A stretch of DNA of 43,550 bases, from IMG/VR virus record IMGVR_UViG_3300032331_002544, positions 1 through 43,550 of that record; one strand, written 5' to 3'. The notes beneath the pieces were generated by a model. The model was not told the DNA's origin. It ran no database searches and worked only from the letters and a program-made list of their open reading frames with translations. A program made the position numbers and the translations under genes. Position 1 is the stretch's first letter. Every line of letters begins with the position of its first letter. Positions 1 to 7,194 of the stretch are shown here, in pieces. The stretch comes from a virus.

Positions 1-91
1 CTGGTTCCTACAGGAGTCAACACAGACAGTTAAGAACGTAGCCAAGAAGGCTGCTCCCAATAAAAATACCAGGAGAAAAATTGGTAAATAA
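1..91 (+). CDS. 3' end of a gene that starts left of the window
   Basis: Reading from base 2, an open frame of 29 codons runs to a TAA at 89-91. Its end is rich in Lys, Arg and Asn (KKAAPNKNTRRKIGK), like a basic DNA-binding tail. It overlaps the TTG start of the following WhiB gene by 11 nt, as in a translationally coupled operon. The other two frames close earlier (31-33 and about 40). No function can be assigned from so short a piece. Confidence 0.4.
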   Translation, partial: WFLQESTQTVKNVAKKAAPNKNTRRKIGK

Positions 92-413
92 AAGTAATAT
101 CTATAAATTACCCGTATTCGAACAACCTGTGTTTATACGTGGAACAGGGTGGATGGATCAAGCAGCATGCAAAGGAAAGACCAAACTAATGTTCCCCAAA
201 GAACATAAGGACATCACCTACATTGCACAAGCAAGAATGGTCTGCAAAGGATGCGAAGTAAAAGAACGTTGCTTAGAGTACGCACTGCAATATCCACCCG
301 CAGATATGCATGGTGTATGGGCAGGATTAACCTCAAGACAACTAGCAGCAGAACAAAGAAGAAGAAACGTCAAACCAACAAAGCCAACACTCGCACAGAT
401 GTGGGGAAACTAA
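81..413 (+). CDS. WhiB-like transcription factor (first of three)
   Basis: A 110-residue WhiB-family protein. Four Cys expected to hold a [4Fe-4S] cluster are at 30, 55, 58 and 64 (C, then CxxCx5C), followed by the GVWAG turn at 78-82 and a basic C-terminus for DNA contact. WhiB proteins are actinobacterial regulators that bind sigma factor region 4, and many actinophages carry one. The start is TTG with AGGAG five bases upstream. No ATG fits. It overlaps the end of the preceding open frame. Function in redox sensing or host takeover is inferred. Confidence 0.9.
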   Translation: MVNKSNIYKLPVFEQPVFIRGTGWMDQAACKGKTKLMFPKEHKDITYIAQARMVCKGCEVKERCLEYALQYPPADMHGVWAGLTSRQLAAEQRRRNVKPTKPTLAQMWGN

Positions 414-486
414 TGACCCTCCCAGGAAAGCCTTGCAGATGCTCATTCATCCCAGTAACCCTATGCGGTGAAAAGGAAGAAGAAGA

Positions 487-987
487 TTAAACCTGACGAG
501 CCTTCAACCAAGAAACGAACTCAGCAAAAGGTTTCATCAAACGCCTATCAGCAGTAAGCCAAGTTTCCTCAATCTTACGAACCCGATCAAACTTAGTAAC
601 ACTGCCCCAACTATCCTCAGAAGAAACAGGAATAACAAGAATAGAACCAGTCAACTGGCTTACAACACAAACAGCCAAAGGACGCGGAGACTTACGAGCC
701 CAACCAGAAACAGTATCGACAAACGCTGAATCCATAGGAAAAGAACTAGGAACATCAGAAAACCTAAGACGTCGAGACTTCACCTCAATACAACCAGACA
801 TCTTCGTAAGAACAACATCCTTCTCATTGCGGAACCTAGCCCTATCAGAAAGAGACTTACGTTTCTCCATATCAGTCGCATAGCAAGCTACATCCAAAGA
901 GTTAAGACGATCAGCAACATACTGCGCCCAAGAATGACCAGCCTCCAATTCCTTAAAGAACAGATCATCATTCTTCATCCAATCCAT
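487..987 (-). CDS. Hypothetical protein, possible PD-(D/E)XK-type nuclease fold
   Basis: 166 residues, not recognised with certainty. The central stretch has an acidic residue, then a hydrophobic run and CIEVKSR. This resembles the D...(E)xK core of restriction-endonuclease-like folds (roughly D57, E68, K70). No signal peptide or membrane segment is seen. It follows two ribbon-helix-helix genes on the same strand, with a 5-nt gap. A DNA-processing role is only a guess from the EVK motif; the rest of the protein gives no support either way. Confidence 0.65.
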   Translation of the reverse strand: MDWMKNDDLFFKELEAGHSWAQYVADRLNSLDVACYATDMEKRKSLSDRARFRNEKDVVLTKMSGCIEVKSRRLRFSDVPSSFPMDSAFVDTVSGWARKSPRPLAVCVVSQLTGSILVIPVSSEDSWGSVTKFDRVRKIEETWLTADRRLMKPFAEFVSWLKARQV

Positions 988-992
988 ACAGA

Positions 993-1337
993 TCAGCCTA
1001 TACGGATATTACAAGTTTTACAAAACTCCATACCACCTACAGCAACCCGTTTCATATCGCACTCACGCTGACCACAAGGCTTCAACAGCATCTCCCCAGA
1101 AAGATAAGACCTAAGCTCATCAGCCGGAGAAGGAATAGCAAACTGGGCAGACCCCGGATCAGGCAAACCCTTCTCATTCAAGATAAACACCCAAGTGGCA
1201 TACAGGATGAAATCAGACAGGGACATATCCAACTTATTGGCATAAGAGATAATCTCGTTCTTATCCCTGCCCTTAACCCTCAGAACAATATTGAAAAAGC
1301 TATCAAGGTGTTTAACCTTCTTAGCCTTACGCCCCAT
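993..1337 (-). CDS. Ribbon-helix-helix-like protein with C-terminal Cys knuckle
   Basis: About 114 residues. The N-terminal half (a short beta strand FNIVLRV, then two helices KNEIISYANKL and SLSDFILYATW) looks like a ribbon-helix-helix DNA-binding fold. The C-terminus has a CGQREC...FCKTC pattern that could bind zinc. ATG at 1337 is preferred, overlapping the end of the upstream RHH gene by 11 nt; a TTG at 1346 is an in-frame alternative. Function inferred: small DNA-binding regulator. Confidence 0.65.
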   Translation of the reverse strand: MGRKAKKVKHLDSFFNIVLRVKGRDKNEIISYANKLDMSLSDFILYATWVFILNEKGLPDPGSAQFAIPSPADELRSYLSGEMLLKPCGQRECDMKRVAVGGMEFCKTCNIRIG

Positions 1338-1494
1338 CTCGCTCAACCAAAGTCTTGATGTATTCCGTTAAAGTCATGTCATAAGCATCAGCCTGAACCA
1401 TCAAACGCTTCTTAAAAGCAGCAGACACACGAAGAGTAAGAGTAGAAAAGTCCTTAGAAGGCTCAACAGGAGGACGACCGACGTTTCGTTTCAT
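1327..1494 (-). CDS. Small ribbon-helix-helix (Arc/CopG-like) protein
   Basis: 55 residues. It has a GRPP-type N-terminus, then strand STLTLRVS and helices around AAFKKRLMVQADA and MTLTEYIKTLVE, a typical RHH arrangement. RHH dimers bind operator DNA through the strand. The end overlaps the next leftward gene by 11 nt, so the two RHH proteins are probably co-translated. A -10-like GATAGT lies 8 nt before the ATG, which suggests a leaderless or near-leaderless mRNA. Confidence 0.7.
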   Translation of the reverse strand: MKRNVGRPPVEPSKDFSTLTLRVSAAFKKRLMVQADAYDMTLTEYIKTLVERDGA

Positions 1495-1606
1495 GACGGA
1501 AAACTATCACAGCCCAAACAAAAGGTAAGGAAAAAGGAGAAAAAAGTTCGCGCTCGCGGCCGTTTTTTGGAAATTTTCAACTTTTGTTGTTGGCGGTTGT
1601 GGCTCC

Positions 1607-2062
1607 TTAGACTTTGTAGAGTTTGCGTTCGTACTGCAGAACGGCGTCTTCGTATATTGCTTCGAAGCGTTTCTGGTCGTACTGGTTGTGCATGGTGTAG
1701 GCGGTGTCTCCTAGGCTGTCTAGCGTTTTGCGTAGGCACTCGTGTACCTCTATAGGAGTGTGGGCACCATTATTGGCGTTCTTTATGAGGTTCTGAAAAG
1801 TTGCCCAAGCTAAGTTGGGTAATGGTGGTTTGGGTACTTTTGTACGGGCATTAATTGCTGCCTTACGAATGTCCATTGGTTTTGGTTGGTAAGTAGATTC
1901 CATGGATAGATCTACGAAGGCGAGGCGTGCTTCTTCTAGTTCTAGGTCTTGGATGTACGGGTACCAGGCTTTACCTATTTCGATCTCATCTTTGCGGATG
2001 AGTGTTTGGTTGTAGGTGTAGTGGACTATTCGGATTAGTTCTAGGGCTTCGTCTTTGGTCAT
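1607..2062 (-). CDS. Probable replicative helicase loader (G40P-loader-like)
   Basis: 151 residues. The N-terminal half (MTKDEALELIRIVHYTYNQ ... WYPYIQDLELEEARLAFVDL ... YQPKPMDIRKAA) has the all-helical pattern of the phage helicase loader/inhibitor family typified by SPP1 gp39 (the protein loading G40P helicase). Such proteins deliver the hexameric helicase to the origin. It abuts the upstream gene at 2063, which also looks replication-related. Identification is by pattern only; no ATPase motif is expected or seen. The C-terminal third is unrecognised. Confidence 0.6.
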   Translation of the reverse strand: MTKDEALELIRIVHYTYNQTLIRKDEIEIGKAWYPYIQDLELEEARLAFVDLSMESTYQPKPMDIRKAAINARTKVPKPPLPNLAWATFQNLIKNANNGAHTPIEVHECLRKTLDSLGDTAYTMHNQYDQKRFEAIYEDAVLQYERKLYKV

Positions 2063-2458
2063 CTAGGTAGCATAGCCGGCGAAGCGTTCAGTGTTCTCGG
2101 CATTTCTGAAGATTAGCTCTAGGGTGTTGTAGACAACCTTCTGCTTGTTCCTCCCCATGTGGAAGTCTGAGTAGCTACATCCATCTATGGCTAGCTTGCA
2201 TGTCTCCATGCCGTAGTCGTATATCGCTGCACCAATAAGACAAAAAGTTTTTTCGTTTATTTTTGGGCGCTTCTTCTTGTCCATGATCTCCATCCAGTGG
2301 GAGATGATGTCTTCAATATCAAGTTGATTGACTTTGGAAGTTTTTTGTCTGAGAGAACTTAATAGTTCTGTCGCCTTTTTATTCGGCCTGCGCTTCTTCA
2401 TTCCGCCATCGTTGCTCTCGTTAGTAGGAGGGAACAACTGGTCGTTATGGTCACTCAA
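2063..2458 (-). CDS. Phage replication accessory protein (hypothetical)
   Basis: 131 residues. The C-terminal segment LAIDGCSYSDFHMGRNKQK, then a hydrophobic stretch and RNAENTERFAGYA, is a recurrent motif of small phage proteins found beside primase/helicase genes. The N-terminus is polar and basic. The start is TTG at 2458 with AAAGGA about seven bases upstream. Its stop directly abuts the start of the helicase-loader-like gene. The role is inferred from motif and neighbour; no catalytic motif is visible. Confidence 0.6.
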   Translation of the reverse strand: MSDHNDQLFPPTNESNDGGMKKRRPNKKATELLSSLRQKTSKVNQLDIEDIISHWMEIMDKKKRPKINEKTFCLIGAAIYDYGMETCKLAIDGCSYSDFHMGRNKQKVVYNTLELIFRNAENTERFAGYAT

Positions 2459-2688
2459 CGGTAAATCCTTTCAGGACGCTGTTCTGGTTAAACACTTTGG
2501 AAGGGGGTCTGGGGGAAACCTTTTGCACTTTTTTAAGTCAAGGCAGCAGGAACTAGACCCCAGATTTTTGGCGGTTTTTCATAGGAATTTGTAGGTCGTT
2601 TGGCCAACGATTTATGTGGATGTCACCGTAGCAGCTTGGTCGCGCTAGACACAACACTTCTGAAAACTTTTTTGAAAAAGTTACACGA

Positions 2689-2718
2689 TTGTTACATACC
2701 CACTGGTAACCTTATCTT
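2689..2718 (+). promoter_or_regulatory. Promoter of the candidate ncRNA
   Basis: A -35 TTGTTA (2689-2694), 18-bp spacer and -10 TATCTT (2713-2718). Predicted transcription starts about 2722-2725, at the foot of a perfect hairpin. Confidence 0.5.
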
Positions 2719-2720
2719 GT

Positions 2721-2838
2721 TCGGAGATACGTTTCCTTTCCCTTATCTCCGGATGTAATGCAGCCCTCGGGTTGAGCTTTATGAATTCGGGTTCTGTAGG
2801 TGGCCCTGGTTTCGAATAGCTCCCCGGGGGCCTTTTTC
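2721..2838 (+). ncRNA. Candidate small structured RNA
   Basis: Between the promoter and a terminator-like hairpin there is no open frame but clear structure. CGGAGATA (2722-2729) pairs perfectly with TATCTCCG (2744-2751), and the stem can extend by two pairs. The 3' end has a GC-rich hairpin followed by a T run. Length about 115 nt. It lies antisense to no gene and between leftward genes. Family unknown. Confidence 0.5.
2801..2838 (+). terminator. Intrinsic terminator of the ncRNA
   Basis: GGCCCTGG near 2802 pairs with CCGGGGGCC ending about 2832, with one extra G, then TTTTTCTTT. A classical Rho-independent layout. Confidence 0.6.
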
Positions 2839-2844
2839 TTTCTC

Positions 2845-2856
2845 TTCCGCCACCGT
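2845..2856 (+). repeat. Boundary repeat CTTTCCGCCACCGT, copy 1 (TTCCGCCACCGT)
   Basis: Lies directly after the stop codon of the leftward gene at 2857. Downstream bases GCTTCTAATG fit the extended consensus. Confidence 0.8.
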
Positions 2857-3387
2857 TCATGCTTCTAATGCAAGAAGGAAGGTTCCTTCTTCAAGCATCA
2901 TTCCAATACAGCAGTAGCCAATCACGTCAAGGAGGTTGTCCTTGATTGATTCGTTCTCTGGAGATTTATCTGAGTTGATCAAGTTCTCTAGCCGCGCAAC
3001 TTTGTCATGGACTCTGACGAGTAGACCTTGGAAGCCAAAGCGAGCAATGTTCTCGTGACCATAGTCGTGCTGCTTGCGACACAGTAGATCAGCCATCGCG
3101 CCGGCTTCGAGCTCCGGTGTAGCCCCGTTTACCATCCCCAGATGCTGAGCGTATGCAACAGCTTTTGATCCTAGGGTGTGCCAGTACTCTCTACGTAGTG
3201 AGCTCTGTTCCATCTGGTCGCGCAGTAGTAGTACGTCATCTGACTTACCCCAGAACATCATGATCATCGAGTCAATGACGCCCCGCATCGCGCTGAGGGA
3301 ATAGTTCGATCTGTGTGGTGTCGTGAATATCCGACTCGTCTTGTCGCGTGCGGATTGGTTCCAGCTGACAAATGTAGGTGCGCTCAT
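2857..3387 (-). CDS. DUF1599 / nucleotide-modification-associated domain protein
   Basis: 176 residues. The signature RKQHDYGHENIARFG, then GLLVRVHDKVARLENLI and, after an acidic stretch, DNLLDVIGYCCIGMML is that of the DUF1599 (Nmad1) family, related in pattern to MazG-like nucleotide hydrolases and found in phages with modified bases. The acidic DNLLD and the DKxxRL helix are the likely metal- and nucleotide-binding parts. ATG at 3387 has AAAGGA just upstream. Substrate is unknown. Confidence 0.8.
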   Translation of the reverse strand: MSAPTFVSWNQSARDKTSRIFTTPHRSNYSLSAMRGVIDSMIMMFWGKSDDVLLLRDQMEQSSLRREYWHTLGSKAVAYAQHLGMVNGATPELEAGAMADLLCRKQHDYGHENIARFGFQGLLVRVHDKVARLENLINSDKSPENESIKDNLLDVIGYCCIGMMLEEGTFLLALEA

Positions 3388-3399
3388 TTTCTTCCTTTG

Positions 3400-3789
3400 T
3401 TATCCGAGATTGAAATCTCTGTTGGGTGGGTTATCTTCGTACTCATCGCCGGCTTTCTCTGAAGCCATCTGCAGGAACATTTCCCATGCTATTTCCTGCC
3501 CAGTTTCAGAATCTATCAGCGCGATCTTTTCTGCCATATCCTGAATAAATTCTTGAGCGAACGCAGCCAGAACGGTGTCATCTTCAGCCCCGGGGAATAA
3601 TACCGGACCCACTTCATTATCGATCGATGATCCAGGTACCACTATTCCCTTAATGACTACGCCCTCATCGCTCTTGGCAACAAACAGTATGTTGGGATCC
3701 TCTGCAACCATGCGCGCATGTTTCTCTGATTCACCCGGGTACTCCTCGTCGAAGTCTTTACGTATGACCATGCGCTTGCCTTTTCTCAT
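3400..3789 (-). CDS. Hypothetical protein
   Basis: 129 residues, not recognised. Acidic overall, with a mixed alpha/beta look (ILFVAKSDEGVVIKGIVVPG is a strand-rich core) and an acidic polar tail. No membrane segment or metal motif. The start at 3789 is two bases after the complement of a boundary repeat, whose GGCGGAAAG end may serve as a weak ribosome site; an internal ATG at the seventh codon is an alternative. It lies 12 nt upstream of the DUF1599 gene on the same strand. Confidence 0.6.
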   Translation of the reverse strand: MRKGKRMVIRKDFDEEYPGESEKHARMVAEDPNILFVAKSDEGVVIKGIVVPGSSIDNEVGPVLFPGAEDDTVLAAFAQEFIQDMAEKIALIDSETGQEIAWEMFLQMASEKAGDEYEDNPPNRDFNLG

Positions 3790-3791
3790 TG

Positions 3792-3805
3792 CTTTCCGCC
3801 ACCGT
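3792..3805 (+). repeat. Boundary repeat CTTTCCGCCACCGT, copy 2
   Basis: Full 14-bp match, between the divergent genes starting at 3789 (-) and 3907 (+). It is followed by AGCAGCTTTTAATATGG. Confidence 0.85.
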
Positions 3806-3906
3806 AGCAGCTTTTAATATGGGTCAAGAGTTCCATTAAATATAATTTATAAAATCTTGTTTGATTTTCACACTTCAAGATAACTGTTTGCACTATTGTA
3901 CTTTCT

Positions 3907-4275
3907 ATGGACAACAACACCAGGTTCGAACTTTATAAAAAAGCACTTATTCAATTCTCTTCGAGAGAGCTGCATAGCGATGTGCCGGCTGCTCATGTCG
4001 AGGTAGTCGATGGACGTGAGGTCACCCTTGGAGCTTGGGTCGGCTACATGCGTCAGCGCCGCAAGAAGGGACTGCTTCCTCAGCCCCGAATTTCTGAGCT
4101 CGAAGGAATTTCTGGTTGGCAGTGGGGACCACTCAAGCCTGGCCCAGCGACAAACGTTAAGCGCAACTCGTTGATACTTGATCTTCGTTCGAGCGGACAG
4201 TCGCTTCGTCAGATCGCTGATCAGTTTGAGCTTAGCCGTCAACGCGTTCACCAGATCGTTGGCAAGAATGCGTAG
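3907..4275 (+). CDS. Helicase-associated-domain and helix-turn-helix DNA-binding protein
   Basis: 122 residues. Residues about 20-65 (LGAWVGYMRQRRKKGLL, then a GWQW end) match the helicase-associated (HA) domain, a small DNA-binding module with a conserved W...R(R/K) helix. Residues about 90-118 (LRQIADQFELSRQRVHQIV) form a sigma-region-4-like helix-turn-helix. Together this suggests a sequence-specific DNA-binding regulator. The ATG follows -10-like TATTGT by seven bases, with no Shine-Dalgarno, so it may be leaderless. Confidence 0.75.
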   Translation: MDNNTRFELYKKALIQFSSRELHSDVPAAHVEVVDGREVTLGAWVGYMRQRRKKGLLPQPRISELEGISGWQWGPLKPGPATNVKRNSLILDLRSSGQSLRQIADQFELSRQRVHQIVGKNA

Positions 4276-4531
4276 ACCAATGAGTAGCTGGCCGCCACCG
4301 GACCACGAGATGGACCTTGATGATGATTTCGAAGCCGGCAGCGGAACTGCTCTTACTGGCTTCATGTCATGGGCTGTAAGTAACTGCTTGTACACCGCGC
4401 TCGCGTTTCTAACCCTGCGGGTTCTACGTGATGCGGATGTCATCAACTTCAGCTTCACATGGCGACAAGTTGGCATCATCGTCACCGCGGTGCAATTCGC
4501 ACGCATCTGGGACCGCGTCTTAATGCGATAA
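4268..4531 (+). CDS. Small membrane protein
   Basis: About 87 residues. An acidic N-terminus (MDLDDDFEAG) is followed by a hydrophobic segment (SWAVSNCLYTALAFLTL) and a second, less hydrophobic one (VGIIVTAVQFARIW). ATG at 4268 overlaps the stop of the HTH gene by 8 nt; ATG at 4280 is an alternative. Two-segment topology suggests a small inner-membrane protein, and its genomic coupling to a regulator is the only context clue. Function unknown. Confidence 0.6.
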   Translation: MRRPMSSWPPPDHEMDLDDDFEAGSGTALTGFMSWAVSNCLYTALAFLTLRVLRDADVINFSFTWRQVGIIVTAVQFARIWDRVLMR

Positions 4532-4655
4532 GCATGGATCCATCCTCCAGCCAGAAAGGAATAAAAAACTGGAGGACGGCATCCATCACCAGGCAACCAC
4601 TCCTGGCGCCGGCTGTGGCCGGGCATTTTCAGATTACTGCAATTGATAGCAGTGA

Positions 4656-5162
4656 TCATGAAGCTTTGTCAACTTGTTTGTCTGACTTCGGGTCTCGAAC
4701 TTCCCATAGGCCCTTTTTGATTTTTCGAAACACTGGGGACTCCTGAAGATACTTGAGGGTCGTCGGGTATGAGAACCCGCATTCTTCGGCAAGCTGCTCT
4801 GTAGTGAACTGCTCGAATAGGTGCCCTTTCGACCACCGTATAAATGCATCCCACTTGTCAGCGCGCTTCTCTGTCTTCGTCTCTTCGAGAACGTCTTCAA
4901 CGTTCAACTCGACGCCACAATAGATCTTGACGACTTCGGCAATGACGTCTTCAGGAATGTTGTAGTAAACCAGGGTGGGGACGGCGGAACCTTTCCCATC
5001 CCATTTCTGTAGACAATAAAGCGCACGTATGTAGGAGCTGTGTCGATTATGCTCTTCGGTCGGAACTTTAAATTTTGTTCCAAATTTTTGTTCCGCAATT
5101 GCCCACCACTGTCGATTGACATCTTCGATATGGGCTTCTGTTATACGTGTTCGTAGAGTCAC
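4656..5162 (-). CDS. Hypothetical protein with C-terminal winged-helix-like domain
   Basis: 168 residues. The first two thirds are charged and helical (W-rich N-terminus VNRQWWAIAEQKFG), ending in a Glu/Lys-rich linker. The last 45 residues (FTTEQLAEECGFSYPTTLKYLQ, broken here by a short gap, then KIKKGLWEVRDP) look like a winged helix with recognition helix and wing. GTG start at 5162 with AAGGA upstream. A promoter of the shared family lies at 5214-5242. Probable DNA-binding protein; target unknown. Confidence 0.65.
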   Translation of the reverse strand: MTLRTRITEAHIEDVNRQWWAIAEQKFGTKFKVPTEEHNRHSSYIRALYCLQKWDGKGSAVPTLVYYNIPEDVIAEVVKIYCGVELNVEDVLEETKTEKRADKWDAFIRWSKGHLFEQFTTEQLAEECGFSYPTTLKYLQESPVFRKIKKGLWEVRDPKSDKQVDKAS

Positions 5163-5213
5163 GCTGTTTCCTTGTCTGCTATAGGCCTTAGATGGCCGTA
5201 GTGGTTACTTCTA

Positions 5214-5242
5214 AAGTTATCGGATATAAATCATCATTGCAA
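5214..5242 (-). promoter_or_regulatory. Family promoter for the 5162 gene
   Basis: Read leftward: TTGCAA (-35), 17-bp spacer containing TATATCCGA, then TAACTT (-10). The predicted leader is about 45 nt and carries a Shine-Dalgarno. Confidence 0.7.
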
Positions 5243-5347
5243 CACATGCGGATAGATTTATCTGAAGATCTGGCCAGGCCGGCGATGCAGCCCCGGGTGA
5301 TGTCTCGTGGTACTCTCTTATAGGTAGTAAACATCAATACTGTGTTG

Positions 5348-5361
5348 CTTTCCGCCACCGT
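5348..5361 (+). repeat. Boundary repeat CTTTCCGCCACCGT, copy 3
   Basis: Full match, 18 bases before the Dps-like ATG; followed by ATGAACTTGGAGATATAA, so part of the extended repeat also supplies the ribosome binding site. Confidence 0.85.
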
Positions 5362-5379
5362 ATGAACTTGGAGATATAA

Positions 5380-5814
5380 ATGGATTTGGTAGCTGCGCTC
5401 AAAAGTTTGCTTGGAGATGCCGTAACTATGAAGTTCACCGCGCACGGATTCCATTGGAATGTCGAGGGTCAAGACTTCGCTCAGTATCATGAGTTGTTCG
5501 CCAACATATACGAAGATGTTGACAGTTCGATTGATCCGATTGCAGAGAACATCCGGAAGCTCGGCGCGTACGCCCCGTTTACCCTTTCGAGACTCTCCGC
5601 CCTCCGTGGCATCTCAGATGTTGATCCCGGGACTCCAACGGAGCAGCCGATGGCAGCAGCTCTTTTGAAAATGAACAATGCCGTCTTGGAGAACATCATG
5701 ACCGCATTTGATTTGGCTGTCAAAGAGAACCAGCAGAGCATTGCTAACTTCTTGGCAGAACGCCAAGACATGCACATGAAGTGGAAGTGGCAGCTTACTG
5801 CTTCTACAAAGTAG
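5380..5814 (+). CDS. dps: Dps-like ferritin (DNA-protecting iron-storage protein)
   Basis: 144 residues, close to the usual Dps length. The N-terminal half carries the Dps signature FHWNVEG ... YHELF ... DPIAENIRKLG. Ferroxidase-site residues by alignment from memory are H25, H37, D52 and E56; the position that is Asp67 in the E. coli protein is Ala41 here. Dps shells oxidise and store iron and protect DNA. The Shine-Dalgarno GGAG is present. The gene is an isolated rightward unit between leftward genes, hinting at separate acquisition. Basic N-terminal DNA-binding tail is short or absent. Confidence 0.85.
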   Translation: MDLVAALKSLLGDAVTMKFTAHGFHWNVEGQDFAQYHELFANIYEDVDSSIDPIAENIRKLGAYAPFTLSRLSALRGISDVDPGTPTEQPMAAALLKMNNAVLENIMTAFDLAVKENQQSIANFLAERQDMHMKWKWQLTASTK

Positions 5815-5853
5815 TCTGAAGACGCCGGCCGGCCGCATTGCAGCCCCGGAGCA

Positions 5854-6105
5854 TCACTGGCCCAGAGTGTTTTGTCCGTCATCTTCGGCGTCCTGAATGG
5901 CTCCATTGATGAGAACCCACATCTTTTGATTCATGTGGTCGTATCCTTCTTCACGGTCGTACTCTGCAACAGCGTAAGCCCATGACTCGTTAGAGATCGG
6001 CTCGCCTTCTGGATCTTCAAAGAGCTCCCTACCCCACCAAGAGATACAAACTTCTTCCTCTTGATCGTAGGTAGAGAGCAACGCAATGGCGTCTTTGTAT
6101 TTCAT
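5854..6105 (-). CDS. Hypothetical acidic phage protein
   Basis: 83 residues (MKYKDAIALL start). Strongly acidic, with a WW...WAY aromatic pattern, no membrane or metal motif. The ATG overlaps the stop of the upstream gene (ATGA), so it is the last member of a leftward five-gene operon from 7187. Such short acidic proteins are common among phage early genes and sometimes inhibit host enzymes, but nothing here shows that directly. Confidence 0.65.
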   Translation of the reverse strand: MKYKDAIALLSTYDQEEEVCISWWGRELFEDPEGEPISNESWAYAVAEYDREEGYDHMNQKMWVLINGAIQDAEDDGQNTLGQ

Positions 6106-6518
6106 GCCATCACTCGTGGGAAGACCCACTCTCGTGTGCCGAGTAGTTCGCCACCCATGTCGTACATCTCTAAGCAATCGTCTTTGAGGATGTAGAGGTA
6201 CTCTGCCCATGCGAAATCAGAATCCTTATCGGTGAACAAACCCTCATCTGATTCCATGTCTAGATGTGCAACGCCGTAACCCTCTACGAGTTTAAAGCGT
6301 CCGTCAGAGTCGTAAGGTCCGAGTTCTTTCTTGTCGGGATCTATACAAGACCACGACAGGTGATCATGGATGATGGTCTGACGAACTTTGTCAATTCCAT
6401 CTCTTACAACTAGCAAGAAGAGTTCTGACTCTTTTGCTTGCGGGTAACCGTCCCAATGACAGTAACGCCCTTGCCATCCAGTTGCTGTTGGCTCTGCAAT
6501 GATTGATCTTGTTGACAT
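6102..6518 (-). CDS. Conserved phage protein (MSTRSxIA family)
   Basis: 138 residues. The N-terminus MSTRSIIAEPTATGWQGRY followed by CHWDGYP is a widely shared signature among phages of several hosts; function is not known. The C-terminus (WAEYLYILKDDCLEMYD) is strand-rich. It overlaps both neighbours by one to four bases, in tight translational coupling. No catalytic motif can be defended. Confidence 0.75.
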   Translation of the reverse strand: MSTRSIIAEPTATGWQGRYCHWDGYPQAKESELFLLVVRDGIDKVRQTIIHDHLSWSCIDPDKKELGPYDSDGRFKLVEGYGVAHLDMESDEGLFTDKDSDFAWAEYLYILKDDCLEMYDMGGELLGTREWVFPRVMA

Positions 6519-6700
6519 TATGCACCTACCTTTTCGTATTGGTCTATTCCCTCAATGAGGGAGAGTGATGAGCCGTTGTCCCATTTAACTGAAACGACGA
6601 TGTCGCCCCATGGGTCTGTGCTTTCTGAAATAATCGTTCCCATGTCACCAGTTTGTAATTTGGTGTATTGGTCTGATGTGTGAACTAGTCGGATACGCAT
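6518..6700 (-). CDS. DUF4314-family protein
   Basis: 60 residues, all beta in character: RIRLVHTSDQYTKLQTGDMG then IVVSVKWDNGSSLSLIEGID. The pattern G-(D/T)-x-GTI ... VKWDNGSSLSL matches the small DUF4314 family of phage and bacterial proteins with an SH3-like barrel look. Role unknown. One-base overlap with the XRE regulator upstream and the next gene downstream. Confidence 0.8.
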   Translation of the reverse strand: MRIRLVHTSDQYTKLQTGDMGTIISESTDPWGDIVVSVKWDNGSSLSLIEGIDQYEKVGA

Positions 6701-6918
6701 TAGATCCCCTCAAAGATTTCTGCAGGTGTTACATCAAGAGCCGTTGTAAGGCGCAAGAGTGTTTCAATGTTTGGTGAGAAGTGACCGTTTTCAATTCGGT
6801 TCACGGTCTTGCGATCCACTCCAGCGTAGTCACTAAGTGCTTGCTGGGATAGTCCAGCCTCAACACGGTAGACCTTTAAACGCTTTGAGATGACGCTTGT
6901 TTTTGATTTGACGGACAT
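6700..6918 (-). CDS. XRE-family (Cro/CI-like) regulator
   Basis: 72 residues from ATG 6918. A single helix-turn-helix: RLKVYRVEAGLSQQALSDYA, then GVDRKTVNRIENG and a C-terminal helix ending PAEIFEGI, as in XRE proteins of DNA-binding-domain-only length. It probably represses or activates phage promoters as a dimer. Ribosome site GGAGC precedes the ATG, which overlaps the previous stop (TAATG). It is the only CI/Cro-like gene in the window and sits inside an operon, not in a divergent lysogeny switch. Confidence 0.85.
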   Translation of the reverse strand: MSVKSKTSVISKRLKVYRVEAGLSQQALSDYAGVDRKTVNRIENGHFSPNIETLLRLTTALDVTPAEIFEGI

Positions 6919-7187
6919 TAGTAATTGCTCCAATCGTAGTTGTCGTTTTTTTCTTGAACTTGCTTACTTGCTTTGCCAATAATTTCTAAGTTGTAATTAT
7001 TGACAATAACTCCACAGCGGAGACAAACAAAGTTGTTTCCGTTCCAGTCACCATTTTCAATCGGCGAGACAATAGCCCCATCGGACTTGCAAGAGTAGAA
7101 CCCGTCATAGTCAGGCTGATTACCGCAATCGCAAACCCACCAATCTTCATGTGGTGCATTCATGAACTTTTTTTCTGTCGTAGTCAT
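6918..7187 (-). CDS. Small zinc-ribbon-like protein
   Basis: 89 residues from the ATG at 7187. Cys pairs CDCG near residue 20 and CLRCG near residue 53, with an additional Cys between, suggest a zinc ribbon. The start is fixed by the promoter: the -10 ends seven bases before this ATG, so the mRNA is probably leaderless and the upstream in-frame ATG at 7217 lies in the promoter. First gene of the leftward operon 7187-5854. Confidence 0.7.
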   Translation of the reverse strand: MTTTEKKFMNAPHEDWWVCDCGNQPDYDGFYSCKSDGAIVSPIENGDWNGNNFVCLRCGVIVNNYNLEIIGKASKQVQEKNDNYDWSNY

Positions 7188-7194
7188 GGTACTA

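Larger units (their letters stand above)
2459..2856. other. 398-bp intergenic region with ncRNA candidate
   Basis: No convincing gene. It holds the ribosome binding site of the leftward gene at 2458, an AACTTTTT/AAAAAGTT inverted repeat at about 2665-2682, a promoter at 2689-2718, a candidate small RNA with terminator, and a 14-bp boundary repeat just before 2857. A partial copy of the same repeat (CACCGTAGCAGCTT) is near 2629. Confidence 0.6.

Noticed and set aside
4826-4839. CTTTCGACCACCGT as an eleventh boundary repeat
   Set aside because: One mismatch, lies inside a coding region and lacks the extended consensus. The same applies to GCCGCCACCGG at 4291.
5188-5490. 100-codon leftward frame overlapping the Dps gene
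   Set aside because: It covers the Dps start, a boundary repeat and a family promoter for the 5162 gene; no start signal.
6700-6918. CI-type lysogeny switch
   Set aside because: The XRE gene is inside an operon, with no divergent partner promoter and no integrase in the window.
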